Positions 11,947-23,395 of a DNA stretch of 64,000 nucleotides are shown one piece after another; positions within the stretch are counted from its first letter, which is position 1; every line of letters begins with the position of its first letter. The notes beneath the pieces were generated by a model. The model worked only from the letters and a program-made list of their open reading frames with translations, ran no database searches and had not been told where the DNA came from. Source of the stretch: Anastatus disparis (taxonomy: Eukaryota > Arthropoda > Insecta > Hymenoptera > Eupelmidae); contig JAFFSR010000015.1 in assembly GCA_017163975.1 (NCBI GenBank), forward strand, positions 1,866,501 to 1,930,500. The letters are read 5' to 3'. A program made the position numbers and the translations under genes.

Positions 11947-12793
11947 GGGTTAAGCTAAATGACCGTGAGTGTAGAATGCGTGAGCATCAGTGACGACCTT
12001 CCCTGTCACAAGGAATCAAACACAAAGTAATTTGTGATTAGATTTTTTTTATTAAAGCTGTAAAGTTTTATTTTGTAATTCAAAATTTTCTTAGACATGA
12101 ATTGATTCGCTTTGAAGTGGAAGGAACGTGGTGCAAGTGAGTGAGCGAGAGAGAATAGCAAAGCGAAACAGGCTTGACGGCCGTTATGAAATTTAAATTA
12201 AATAAGATAGAAGCTATTTTTTTTTGTAAATGAAATGAAATTTTTTTTTTTCAATTCTCATAAAAATTTTTTTTTTGTGTTTTAATTTTGAATTATATAA
12301 ATTAAAATTGTTTTTCTTTCTAAATTAAAATTTATTTTATGTGAATGGAATAGTTCGCGATTAGGTAAAACACATAAATTGAGTACTATTTCTTGTATTA
12401 TAAGAATATAAATAAATCTGTGAAGAGTAAATTTAAATTAACTATTGACGTGTGCTGAGAAAATTTGTTTTGTGTGTATAAGTGATTTCCCCGCCTATTT
12501 AAGCTCGATGAAATTTTACCAGTGATCGCACATTATCCGTTCCAAAGCAGCCTGAGACTCATGATCGCCACGAGCCGGCTGGTGATTTCTCTGGCGCCTG
12601 ATAATAAAATAAATTATTTTCACATGCAAACCGAAGTTTGCATGTGAAGACGGGTGAGTAGAATATATACTTAGACCAAAATTTAAAATATATCTTTTTA
12701 TTTCACTTAATATATCCAATAAAATATCAAAAAACAGTGTATAAAATATAAAATGAAATATAAAATATAAAATATAATATAAAAACTAAAAAT
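11947..12793. other. no gene recognised; contains one perfect hairpin
   Basis: AT-rich sequence with no supported coding region. At 12621-12646 there is a perfect 11-bp stem (CACATGCAAAC / GTTTGCATGTG) with a CGAA loop. The 12516-12719 minus ORF spans that hairpin and has no recognisable domain. The stretch forms the 3' flank of the transposase gene, and no terminal inverted repeat for that gene was found here. Confidence 0.5.
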
Positions 12794-14904
12794 TTAATTG
12801 AAACGTGGACAGTTCTCAAAATGTCCTCCATCCATCTCAATACAACATTGAGCTCTGTCTATTATGGATGTTGTGGCTTCTCTAATTTTTTCAGCATCAA
12901 AACTATTTGAAAATTCTATTATTCTGAATCGCAATTCTTCAACACTTTCTGGTGCTCCGCCATGATACACCTTTTCTTTCAATGCCCCCAATAAAAAAAA
13001 ATCAAGGCAGTTTAGATCAGGTGATCGTGCTGGCCAAGAACATGGCCCATTTCGCCCGATCCAACGCATAGGATAAACCTGGTCTAGGTGTCTCCGAACA
13101 CCTAAAGCATTATGCGCTGGTGCCCCATCGTGCATAAAAATAATATCTTCCTGACGATCTCTGGGCATTATTTCGTCAAGAAGATCAGGGAGCTGATCTT
13201 CTAAGAACTCTAAATAGTTCGCTCCGTTGAGAGCATTGGGCAGCTCTACGGGACCTACAATTTGATCTCCGATGATCCCAGCCCAAACGTTAATGCTAAA
13301 TCTATGCTGGAATCGATCTGTGAACATACAAAAAGCATATATGAAATCGATTACAATTAATAAAAGTATATGTACTTCAACATGCACAACTTTAAGAAAA
13401 TAATAATGGAACCTATATTGAATTTAAGAATTACCTTCACGAGCGAGGTGTGGGTTCTCGTGAGTCCAGTAATGCTCATTATGAGCATTGAACATTCCTG
13501 TGCGGCCGAAACTGGACTCGTCCGTCCACAAAATATTATTTACAATTTCAGGATTTCCTTCATGCGCCTCAATCAAATGATTACAAAATAAACGGCGGTT
13601 CTCACGATCCCGTGCATTTCCTGAAATAAAGCAACAATATTATAAGAAATCGCATTTAAATAAATTAACGAATCTCTTACTTAAGAGGCGGTCGGAACCA
13701 AATCGGTGACTTAGTTCGGTGCTTGTAATAAATGCTTATAATAATTTATTCATTTATTAATATGGTAAAAATATAGTCATTTCCTCTAGTCATGTATATA
13801 AAGAATAATTTAAAATAGTTAAAGCCATAAAAATATACAAAATATTGTTATAAAGCGAAAAATGCCACCTAACAATCGACACGACAGTTTTTTGCATGCG
13901 GTATATGTCAAGTCAGTTTGATATTTGTAATTAATGCTTATAATAATTAATTTACTTATTCATATGGTAAAAATATAGTCATTTCCTCTAGTCATGTATA
14001 TAAAGAATAATTTGAAATAGTTTAAGCCATAAATATATACAAAATATTATCGTAAAGCGAAAAATGCTGACTTGATATATACCGCAAGTCACCGATTTGA
14101 TTCCGACCGCCTCTTAAGGGGATGCATCAGTCCTGTTTTACCATTTTTAAAAACAATTTTTCTCTGAAATGGGTAATCACATAGGATTTTCCGTTTGGGA
14201 ATAGTTTTCATTTTGAAAAATAAAGAGCGGACAACTATTTTAGTCCCTGAACTCATCAAAAAGCTTTATTCGTGCTAAATAAAAATTAATAAATTTATAT
14301 TTATTTGTTGACATCGCCATGTTTGTTGCTATGCATGAGAACAAGAGAAACGTTGCAACCAGTTATATTGTATATCTATATCGCATAGTAACGATAATTG
14401 TTTTAAAAAATGGTAAAACAGGACTGATGCATCCCCTTAAGATATATTTATTGAAAATAACTAATTTTTCGCCAAATTAGTAAAAATTAGTAAAATTAGT
14501 AAAAATAGTAAAAATCATTAAAATTTGAATTCTGACAGTAAAAAATAAAAGTTTGTTAAAGAGTCAACCGATTTCGATAAAACAAAATGGAAAGAATACA
14601 TATTTAATTATTCTTTAAAATAAGATTTTGTTTTAAGAAAACCCGCCGTTCCAACCTCGCGTAAGTAGCATAGCTGCAATAATACTTACTTAATTCATGG
14701 ACACGCCTAAACTTCCATGGGTGTTGCCCATCATCCTTCATAATATTCTGGCAGGCCCAATAAGAGGCCCCTGTAGCTTCTGCTGCTTTTCGGAGGCTAC
14801 TCGTCGGGTCCTCTTCAAAATGCTCGACGACGGCCTCGTGATGGTCATATCGGCGCCGTTCTCGCCCTCCTGCCTCATTTCTTACCATTACAGAACCAGT
14901 GTCC
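12794..14904 (-). CDS. Tc1/mariner-type DDE transposase, exons 2-4 (catalytic part)
   Basis: Three exons read in frame: 14904-14690, 13620-13435 and 13317-12794. Donors are GTAAGTATT and GGTAATT; acceptors are TTTATTTCAG and TGTTCACAG; phases agree at every junction. Joined to exon 1 at 25653-25490 they give 362 residues. Residues 56-126 form a helix-turn-helix-like region (DPTSSLRKAAEATGAS). D160 lies in WTDESSF, D252 in FMHDGAPAH, and the third acidic residue lies in SPDLNCLD (D289/D294), as in mariner-like enzymes that cut and paste DNA at TA sites. Intron 2 carries two TTAA MITEs. No stop interrupts the frame, so activity is possible but untested. The element's own terminal repeats were not found. 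Weakest point: the exon 2 acceptor (CTAAAG) has a poor pyrimidine tract. Confidence 0.8.
13685..14113. mobile_element. 429-bp MITE with TTAA target duplication (GAGGCGGTCGG tips)
   Basis: TTAA at 13681-13684 and 14114-14117 flanks tips GAGGCGGTCGGAACCAAATC and its inverted copy. TTAA duplications are characteristic of piggyBac-type transposition. Inside, a segment of about 140 bp is directly repeated (13728-13866 and 13924-14067). It lies in intron 2 of the transposase gene. The hairpin at 51104-51493 shares the GAGGCGG tip. Confidence 0.8.
14118..14436. mobile_element. 319-bp MITE with TTAA target duplication (GGGGATGCATCAG tips)
   Basis: Tips GGGGATGCATCAGTCCTG and its inverted copy are flanked by TTAA at 14114-14117 and 14437-14440. 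The left TTAA is the same one that ends the preceding MITE, so one inserted at the edge of the other. The interior is unique AT-rich DNA with no ORF. Confidence 0.8.
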
Positions 14905-14989
14905 CTTTAGATTATTAATGTGTTGTAGATTATTAATCTTATGTAATTTTTTATAATAATAAATTTTTTCCCTGCCCACAGTGTAAAAT

Positions 14990-15495
14990 TCGTTCAAAAA
15001 TTTGTATTCCTGATATTCCCTATCGTCAGAAGAAAACTATCTTTGGAAAACTAATTTTATTAGTAAAGTTTTAATTTTAGAGCATTCTGAAAATTAAAAA
15101 TAAAATTTATTTGTCCAGTTTTCTTCTATTTTACGTAATTTATTCTACAGGTTTGCTCCAAAAATTGTATACTAATTATTTACAACTGCCGAACGAAGAA
15201 AAACTTTTAAGAACTAATTTTCTTATCGTGATTTTCATTTAAGAGCATTTAGAAAATTTTGAAAAAAAATTTTCATTTTCTGTTTTTCTATATTTCACGT
15301 AAATTACTTGATATATTTTTACAAAAATTGTATGCACTTTATTTGCTATGTGAGAAAATAAAATAGCTTTTGAAAACTCATTTTCTTAGTGTAGTTACGA
15401 TTTTAAAGTATTTTAAAGATTTTTAACAAATTTTTCATTTTACATTTTCCTAATATTTTTCGTGAATTACTCAATAGGTTTGCTCTAAAATTGGT
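14990..15495. repeat. about 164-bp tandem repeat, three copies
   Basis: The recurring landmarks are CAAAAATTGTAT (about 14998, 15162, 15325, 15490), AAAACTTTTAAGAACTAATTTTCTTA and TTTAGAGCATT, spaced 163-165 bp. The same unit occurs in the opposite orientation at 43860-44200, inside an intron of the PHD-finger gene. No coding potential. Confidence 0.7.
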
Positions 15496-15714
15496 ATTCA
15501 AGTTATCATCTTTTTACATTGTAGTCATATTTTTAAAAATTAAATTAAATTACTCAAATTCAATAAGCTCTACAAGAAAGCATTCTGCCAGAATTGATGG
15601 CAGTATTTTTTTTTTAAATGGCTCACCTCAGCTATTGTTGTTCATAAAAATTAAAATACTGGCTCAGCAGTTTATTTGAATTCTATTAAAATTAACGTTA
15701 ATTTTTTGTTCTAA

Positions 15715-15830
15715 CGCTTATGAAAAAAAAATATTATGAATATAACCAGCTGGAAATTGTAAAAAATTGCTAATTAATATCTAATTGATTATATTAAAAT
15801 ATACAAAAAAAAAATAAAGAGTAGCAATAA
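15715..15830. repeat. half-copy of the ATATAACCAACTGGAAA MITE family
   Basis: The segment ATATAACCAGCTGGAAAT followed by TAATATCTAATTGATTAT matches one arm of the palindromic element at 25125-25434. The other arm is missing. Confidence 0.5.
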
Positions 15831-15954
15831 ATAAAAAGGTCGTGTTTAAAAGTTTCATTAACGTGCCCTGTTGAAAAAAACCATGTGCTAAAACCATGTG
15901 GTTTAACTATGTGGTCATTTATGAAAAATTACTTTTGTCTCGCAAATTCAGAGG

Positions 15955-17780
15955 GCGAAAAGTTCTTTGCTCTCACCACATTTAATTTCTCTGAAAATGA
16001 GCGGGCGAAAAGTACTTTTCTCTTGCAATTGAAATTTCTCTTAAATTAAGCCAGAGCAAAGTATTTTTCTCTTGCAAATTCAGAGGGCAAAAAGTTCTTC
16101 ACTTTCGCCAAATTTAATTTCTCTAAAAAGAAGGGGGCGAAAAGTACTTTACCTCAGCAAGTCAAAATTCTCTTAAATGAAGGGGGGGATGTGTACTTTT
16201 CTCCCGCAAATTCAGGGGGCGAAAAGTCCTTTACTCCCGCTGAATTTAATTTCTTTAAAAATAAGCGAGCACGAAGTATTTTTCTTCTACTAATTGGACG
16301 GGAGAAAAGTACTGTTCGCTCGCAAATTCAGAAAGTGAAAAGTTCTTTACTCCCGCCAGCTTTAATTTCTTTGAAAATAAGTGGGCGTAAAGTACTTTTA
16401 TTTCGCAAATTAAATTTTTCTTAAATTAAGCGAGAAAAAGAATTTTTCTCTCGCAAATGAGAGGGCGAAAAGTTCTTCATTTCCGCCAAATTTAATTTCT
16501 CTAAAAATAAGGGGGCGAAAAGTACTTTACTCCTGCAAGTCAAATTACTCTTAAATGAAGGGGGAGCAGTGTACTTTTCTCCCGCAAATTCAGAAGGTGA
16601 AAAGTTCTTTTCTCCCGCCACATTCAATTTCTCTAAAAATAAGCAGGCGTAAAGTACTTTTTTCTCACAAATTAAATTTTTCCTAGATTAAGCGGAAGAA
16701 AAGTATTTTTCTCTCGTAAATTCAGAGGGCAAAAAGTTCTTTACATCCGCCAAATTTAATTTCTTTAAAAATTCGCGAGCAAAAAGTACTTTTATTTTGC
16801 AATATAATTTTTCTTAAATTAAGCTAGAAAAAAGTATTTTTCTTTCGTAAATTCAAAGTTCTTTACTTTCGCCAAATTTAGTTTCTTTAAAAATAAGCGG
16901 GCGTAAAGTACTTTTATTTCGCAAATTAAATTTTTCTTAAATTAAGCGTTAGGAAAGTATTTTTCTCTCGCATATCCAGAGGGCGGAGAGTCCTTTACTC
17001 CCGCCAAATTTAATTGCTTTAAAAATAAGCGGGCGTAAAGTAATTTTATTTCGCAAATTAAATTTTTCTTAAATTAAGCTAGAAAAAAGTATTTTTCTTT
17101 CGTAAATTCAAAGTTCTTTACTTTCGCCAAATTTAGTTTCATTAAAAATAAGCGGGCGTAAAGTACTTTTATTTCGCAAATGAAATTTTTCTTAAATTAA
17201 GCGTTAGGAAAGTATTTTTCTCTCGCATATCCAGAGGGCGGAGAGTCCTTTACTCCCGCCTAATTTAATTTCTTTAAAAAGAAGCGGGCGTAAAGTACTT
17301 TTATTTCGCAAATTAAATTTTTCTTAAATTAAGGTAGAAAAAAGTATTTTTTTTCCGTAAATTCAGAGGGCGAAAAGTTCTTTACTTTCGCCAAATTTAA
17401 TTTCTCTAAAAATAAGGGGGCGAAAAGTACTTTACTCCCGCAAATTAAGCGTGAGAAAAGTCTTTTTCTCTCGCATATCCAGATGGCGATAAGTTCTTTA
17501 CATCCGCCAAATTAAATTTCTTTAAAAATAAGCGGGCGTAAAGTACTTTTCTCTCACAAATTAAATTTCTGCTACATTAAGCGGGAGAAAAATACTTTTC
17601 TCTCGCAAATTCAGGGAGCGAAAAGTTTCTCACTCCCGCAAAATTTAATTTCTTTAAAAATAAGCGGGCGATAAGTACTTTTCTTCCGCAAATTAAATTT
17701 CTTCTAAATTAAGCGGGAGAAAAGTACTTTTCTCCTGCAAATTAAATTTTTCTTGAATAAAGAGGGAGAAGCGTACTTCA
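15955..17780 (+). repeat. left-arm subrepeat array, core AAAGTACTTT
   Basis: The array contains recurrent words such as GGGCGTAAAGTACTTTT, GAGGGCGAAAAGTTCTTTAC and CCGCCAAATTTAATTTC. Successive GCGGGCGTAAAG landmarks at 16898, 17029, 17152 and 17284 are 131, 123 and 132 bp apart, so two unit types alternate with a combined period of about 255 bp. The core is self-complementary, so each unit could form its own hairpin in addition to pairing with the other arm. Confidence 0.8.
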
Positions 17781-19458
17781 CTTTAAAATTTCATAAACTT
17801 GTATAAATTATAACCAATTTTCATTTAAAAAAATGTAATTCGAATCTTTTCTCAGTTAATAAAGAGACCACGATTGAGGTTAGATTAACTACCCCCTAAC
17901 CCCTCGCTCCGCTTTGTTCGCGAATTCACACTTGGGAGAAATATACGACTTTACACCCTAGTTGTATTGTTTTATTCACACGTCAAAAGAAATGTCCACT
18001 TAATTAAGTTGAAAATTGGTCTGAGAAAAGCCATAACTTATGTCTACAATCTATCGGGAGTAAAGTATTTTTCTCCTGCCAATTCCATTTCTCTTAAATT
18101 TACTTATGTAATTTTATCATGCAATTTCAGAGGAAAATAATTTTTTTTTCTGCCAAATAAAAAATTCATCAAATTGAAGAAATTATTGAAAATTCTAATT
18201 ATAAAATCTCCTGTTAGGCAGGTTTACTATCAAAATGAGCTAAATTCATTCAAAACTTAACGAAGGGAAAACTACCACATAGGTTTTTAATTTCGAAACG
18301 TAAATTTCGTTAAATTCAGAGATTTTTTAAGCATTCACATTAAAATCTTAAGAGAGATTTTGTAACTTAAGTTTATTTTAAATCTTCTCTGAGAAATTCG
18401 GGATCAATAAGTCAAAATAATTAAAAAATGTAATAATATATTTATTTAATATAAACTATTTGATTAGAAAATTAAAATTTTCTGGTTTAACATTAAATAT
18501 TTACTTAAAATTTTTTTGTAATAGATCCACTGTTACAAACAGCTAAGTAGAAACTTTTTAAATCTTTTAAATTATAAGATCGATTCATTACTACGTTTAC
18601 TTGGTACTTCTTTGAAAGTAATTTTTTAATATTTATTGTCAACCAAGTACGTGCTTGCAGGAGAAAAGTACGCTTCTCTCCCTTTATTTAAGCGAAATTT
18701 AATTTTCGGGAGCAAAGTACTCTTCTTCCGCTTAATTTAAGAGGGATTTCCTTTCCTTTGACCTATTTTCTGAGTTAATGAAGTGGCCATTCCTGTTAAG
18801 GTCCAAATAAAATAGAATACGATGCCAGTAGGGTGTAAAGTCGTATTTTTCTCCCGAGTGTGAATTCAAAACCCTAGTAAGAGAAGCGGAGCGGGGGAGT
18901 AAATACCTGAGGAAGAAATAGGACTTACGTTATTTTTTTATGAACTTGGACAAGAAATTAGATATCAAGCTCGACAAACCTACACTGAGAGAAAATTCAT
19001 GCTAATAGAGCATGCGAACTGCCATCTATGCGAGCATATAAAACATTGATACAAATATGACAGGCCGTGAGAAGCTCTATTAGTATTGGATTACCTTATA
19101 CTAAAAAAGATGGTATGGAGAGTAACTAAAGCATGAACGGCATTCACTGATGACTCGCGTGGTATACTTCGATGACTCCCCACTCTCATATCCTTTGTTT
19201 GCTTGAGTCGCCTCCTCTTTTGGGTGGCGACGCGAGCAAACACGGCTGGTCTATACCCAAAATTATGTTGCAAATTTCTTTAACGTATTTTCGTAGCGTG
19301 AATCTTTTATTTCTTTTCTTTTTTTATGAAGGGAGATACGTTATAAATATAACCTGTTAAACTTTTTAACTTTAAATAATTTATTTTTAACTTAAAATTT
19401 AATTATTTTAAACCGCTGGGGGCAGATGAGCATGTACGATTTTACGCTAAAGATATTT

Positions 19459-19545
19459 CGGAGTAGCGTTGGTCTAGTGCGTAACGTTCATGCTTTTCCT
19501 TTTGAGTACGCGAGTTCAACTCTCGGCTAGGGTCACTTTTTTTTT
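19459..19545 (+). other. tRNA-like pol III unit in the left arm of the nested palindrome
   Basis: Box A-like TAGCGTTGGTCTAGTGCG (19464) and box B-like CGAGTTCAACTC (19511) are spaced as in a tRNA, followed by CTCGGCTAGGG and a run of T from about 19537, a pol III stop. No complete cloverleaf is convincing, so it is a SINE-head-like sequence and not a functional tRNA gene. Confidence 0.55.
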
Positions 19546-20061
19546 AATTTTTTTTTTATTGTTTTAATATTTTTTATTCCTTTTTATATTTATTTTTTTT
19601 TAGATTTTGTATTTTTTTAATAATTTTAAAATTTAATTTTTCACAAGTACGCTTGTTTTTTCAATGAAAATTTTTTAAAAATAAATTATTTTTTATAGGT
19701 AGTAATTACAAATATTGATAAATAAATAATAGTGATGTTTATTTTATAATAGTATAGTTTAATTTATTTATAATTTAGTTTATAAAATTTACAATAAATT
19801 ACAATAAATAAATAAAACTGAGGTATTATTATTTATGTTATAATATATATTGTATATTGAAATATGTTTATAAAGACAAAATTGAACTATAGTATTGTAA
19901 ATATCACTATTATTTATTTATTAATATTTTAAATTATTTTCTATATGAAATAATTTATTTAAAAATATTAATAAAAAAAACGAGCATATTTTAAGTAACT
20001 TGTGAAAAAATAGATTTTAAAATTAATAAAAAAATAGAAAATAATAAAAAAAAAGTTTAAA

Positions 20062-20145
20062 AAAAGTGGTTCTAACAAAGAGTTGAACTCGCGTACTCAA
20101 AAGGAAAAGCGCGAACGTTACGCACTAGACCAACGCTACTTCGAA
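20062..20145 (-). other. mirror-image tRNA-like unit in the right arm
   Basis: This is the inverted partner of the unit at 19459-19545, with GAGTTGAACTCGCG at 20080 and CGCACTAGACCAACGCTA at 20121. It differs from its partner at several bases, including the poly-T side (AAAGTGG), so the two arms have drifted. Confidence 0.5.
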
Positions 20146-20772
20146 ATATCTCTGGCGTAAAATCGTACATGCTTATCTGCCCCCCAGCGGTTTAAAATAA
20201 TTAAATTTTAAGTTAAAAATAAATTATTTAAAGTCAAAAAGTTTAACAGGTTATATTTATAACGTATCTCCCTTCATAAAAAAAGAAAAGAAAAGAAATA
20301 AAAGATTCATGCTACGAAAATACATTAACGAAATTTGCAACATGATTTTGGATATAGACCAGCCGTGTTTGCTCGCGTCGCCACCCAAAAGAGGAGGCGA
20401 CTTGAGCAATAGAAGAATGCCATAGTTAGCAGTAAAGAAAGAATAGTGGACAAGCCACGTTTACTTCCTTCACGTCCCATGAGAGGATACAGCGCTAGCT
20501 ATCGAAGGATATTAGAGTGGGGAGCTACTAAAGCATGTAAACAAACAGTTTTTGGATAGCACAAACCTCGTAAGAGTAGATGGCGCTGTTATTAAAGCAT
20601 AGGATATTACTTACTAACTTTGGATACGTAGACTACATGCTCTATTGGCATGAATTTTCTCTCAGTGTAACCTTGAAATACGAAAGTTTATCTTATAAGC
20701 TTCTATGTATAGTAATTTCGTACATTGCTTCAGTTGACCGCACTAGAGTTTTATCTTACAAACTTTTTCTTT

Positions 20773-20880
20773 GCAGCAAAAGAATTAGATTCAACGCATC
20801 GTTTATTCATGAGTTAGACTTAAAAACATTAGTAGAAAGTGAGCAGCTTCATCATGCCCTTAATGGTAAAAAATTCAAAT
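20773..20880 (+). other. exon-like segment in the foldback loop
   Basis: A good acceptor (TTTTTCTTTGCAG, ending about 20776) precedes an open stretch encoding FIHELDLKTLVESEQLHHAL and ends at a possible donor, AATGGTAAAA. The reading frame is part of the 20580-20882 ORF, whose 5' part is merely the palindrome arm. No protein family was recognised and no partner exon was found, so this is a weak candidate only. Confidence 0.25.
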
Positions 20881-20924
20881 AACATTTTTTTTTGAATCGG
20901 TAATAATTTATAAAGTACTTTTCG

Positions 20925-22640
20925 CCCCCTTACATTTAGAGAAATTAAATTTGGCGGGAATAAAGAACTTTTCGCCCTCTCATTTGTGAGGAAAATTCTT
21001 TTTTCTCGATTGGTTTAAGAAAAATTTTGCGAAATAAAATTACTTTACGCCCGCTTATTTTTAAAGAAATTAAATTTGGCGGGAGTGAAGAACTTTTCGC
21101 CCTCTGAATTTGCGGGAGAAAAGTACACAGCTCCCCCTTCATTTAAGAGTAATTTGACTTGCGGGAGTAAAGTACATTTCGCCCCCTTATTTTTAGAGAA
21201 ATGAAATTCGGCGGGAATAAAGAACTTTTCGCCCTCTCATTTGTGAGAAAAAAATTCTATTTCTCGATCAATTTAAGAAAAATTTAATTTGCGGAATAAA
21301 ACTACTTCGCACCCGCTCATTTTTAAAGAAATTAAATTTAGCGGGAGTAAAGAACTTTTCACCTTCTGAATTTGCAAGAGAAAAGTACTTTTCTCCCGCT
21401 TATTTTCAAAGAAATTAAATTAAGCGGGAATAAAGAACTTCTCGCCCTCTAGATTTGCGGGATAAAAATACCCAGCTTCCCCTTCATTCAAGAGAAATTT
21501 GTCTTGCGGGAGTAAAGTACATTTCACCCCCTTATTTTTAGAGAAACGAAATTTGGCGGAAATGAAGATCTTTTCGCCCTCTCATTTGCGAGAGAAAATT
21601 CTATTTCTCGCTCAATTTAAAAAAATTTAATTTGCGGAATAAAAATACTTTGCGCCTACTCATTTTAAAAAAATTAAATTTAGTGGGAGTAAAGAACTTT
21701 TCGCCCTCTGAATTTGCGGGAGAAAAGTACACAGCTCCCCCTTCATTTAAGAGTAATTCGACTTGCGGGAGTAAAGTACTTTTAGTCCCCTTATTTTTAG
21801 AGAAATTAAATTTGGCGAAAGTAAAGAACTTTTCGCCCTCTGAATTTAAGAGACAAATACTGTTCTCCGCTTAATCTAACAGAAATTTAATTTCTGGGTG
21901 AAAAGTACTTTTGCCCTCTTATTTTTAAAGAAATGAAATTTGGCGGGAATAAAGAACTTTTGCTCTCTCATTTGCAGAAAAAAAATTTTTTTATTGCTAA
22001 ATTTAAGAAAAATTCAATTCGTGGAATAAAAATATTTTGCGCCCGCTCATTTTAAAAAAATTAAATTTGGCGGGAGTAAAGAACTTTTCGCCTTCTGAAT
22101 TTGCGGGAGAAAAGTACACAGCTCCCCCTTCATTTAAGAGTAATTTGACTTGCGGGAGTAAAGTCCTTTTCCCCCCTTATTTTTAGAGAATTAAATTTGG
22201 CGAAAGTAAAGAACTTTTCGCCCTCTGAATTTAAGAGTCAAATACTGTTCTCCCGCTTAATCTAGCAGAAATTTAATTTACGGGAGAAAAGTACTTTACG
22301 CCCGCTTATTTTTAAAGAAATTTAATTTGGCTGGAGTAAAGAACTTTTCGCCCTCTGAATTTGCGGGAGAAAAGTACACAGCTCCCCCTTCATTTAAGAG
22401 AAATTCGACTTGCGGGAGTAAAGTACTTTTCGCCCCCTTATTTTTAGAGAAACTAAATTTGGCAAAAGTAAAGAACTTTTCGCCCTCTAAATTTGCAAGA
22501 GAAAAATACGTCGCTCTGGCTTAATTTAAGAAAAATTTAATTTGCAAGAGAAAAGTACTTTTCGCCCGCTTATTTTTAGAGAAATTAAATGTGGTGGGAG
22601 TAAAGAACTTTTCTCCCTCTGAATTTGCGAGACAAAAGTA
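20925..22640 (-). repeat. right-arm subrepeat array, inverted
   Basis: Reverse-complement counterpart of 15955-17780, with CTCCCCCTTCATTTAAGAG, GGGAGTAAAGTACTTTT and GAACTTTTCGCCCTCTGAA words. Unit order is similar but copy number and sequence have diverged, so the arms pair imperfectly. Confidence 0.8.
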
Positions 22641-22688
22641 ATTTTTCACAAATGACCACATAGTCAAACCACATCGTTTTACCACATA

Positions 22689-23395
22689 CTTGTTTAATGA
22701 TATAAATAAATTAATTTGTTATAAACAATAACGAAAAATATATGCATATTTTTTTTTCATTTTTTATATACTTGTAATGTTTATTTTTATAATCTAATAA
22801 ATAAGTTTCATTTCTTTTATGAAAAAATTAGATTATTATCTTTTTTGCAGGCTAATAATTAATACAAACATTGCTCTTATCATAAAAATCCTGACATTAT
22901 TAAAAATAATGTGAAGGCTTTTATGATAAGAGATATGTTTTTATTAATAATATTGTTTAAAAAAGAAAATAATTAAATTTTTTAGAGAATAAGATATTAT
23001 GTTTCATAAAATTATTAATACGAACGTTCCATTAACTTAAAATATGAAATAAATTATTTTTTTCATATATATTGTTTATAATAAATTAATTTGTTTTGCT
23101 AAACAAAACATTATCTTGCACAACCCCAGATCAAAAAAAGAAACGTTAAATTCGGTGAATATTCAAGGTCAGAAGCTTTTTTTTAATAATGTCAGGATTT
23201 TTATGATAAGAGCAATGTTTGTATTAATTATTAGCCTGTAAAAAAGATAATAATCTAATTTTTTCATAAAAGAAATGAAACTTATTTATTAGATTATAAA
23301 ATAAACATTACAAGTATATAAAAATGAAAAAAAAATATGCATATATTTTTTGTTATTGTTTATAACAAATTAATTTATTTATATCATTAAACAAG
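22689..23395. mobile_element. 707-bp palindromic MITE (CTTGTTTAATGATAT tips)
   Basis: Tips CTTGTTTAATGATATAAAT and its inverse are flanked by TA at 22687 and 23396. Long collinear pairing includes TTGCAGGCTAATAATTAATAC with its partner near 23235. The word ACCCCAGATCAAAAAAAGAAAC near the centre (23123) recurs just outside the right end (23427), a direct repeat that suggests partial duplication or self-insertion. It directly abuts the 6.8-kb foldback. Confidence 0.75.

Larger units (their letters stand above)
18983..20667. mobile_element. 1.7-kb nested palindromic element, TA-flanked (CACTGAGAG tips)
   Basis: Tips CACTGAGAGAAAATTCATGC (18983) and its inverse (ending 20667) are flanked by TA on both sides. 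Inner pairing is long: TTGCTCGCGTCGCCACCC-type sequence near 19230 and 20370, and CCGCTGGGGG near 19413 and 20185. The centre is near 19800. The CACTG tip and TA target fit a mariner-type non-autonomous element. Both arms carry a tRNA-like unit. It sits in the loop of the 6.8-kb foldback. Confidence 0.8.
15882..22687. mobile_element. 6.8-kb foldback element with AAAGTACTTT subrepeat arms
   Basis: The outer ends are inverted copies: CATGTGCTAAAACCATGTGG at 15882 and its counterpart ending at 22687, both continuing into ACTATGTGGTCATTT. Each arm is about 1.8 kb of tandem subrepeats (15955-17780; 20925-22640) in opposite orientation. The loop (17781-20924) contains further inverted segments (17893-17965 versus 18828-18906) and a nested 1.7-kb palindromic element. 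The layout is that of Drosophila FB-like elements. It lies in intron 1 of the transposase gene. ORFs inside it read only subrepeats and are not genes. Confidence 0.8.

Noticed and set aside
20580..20882. 100-residue ORF as a complete gene
   Set aside because: Its 5' half is the terminal arm of the nested palindrome. Only the last part looks exon-like, and that is reported separately at low confidence.
16191..22524. ORFs with NFSPSEFAGEKY-like repeats in both arms of the 6.8-kb foldback
   Set aside because: They only translate the AAAGTACTTT subrepeats and appear on both strands because of the inverted arms.
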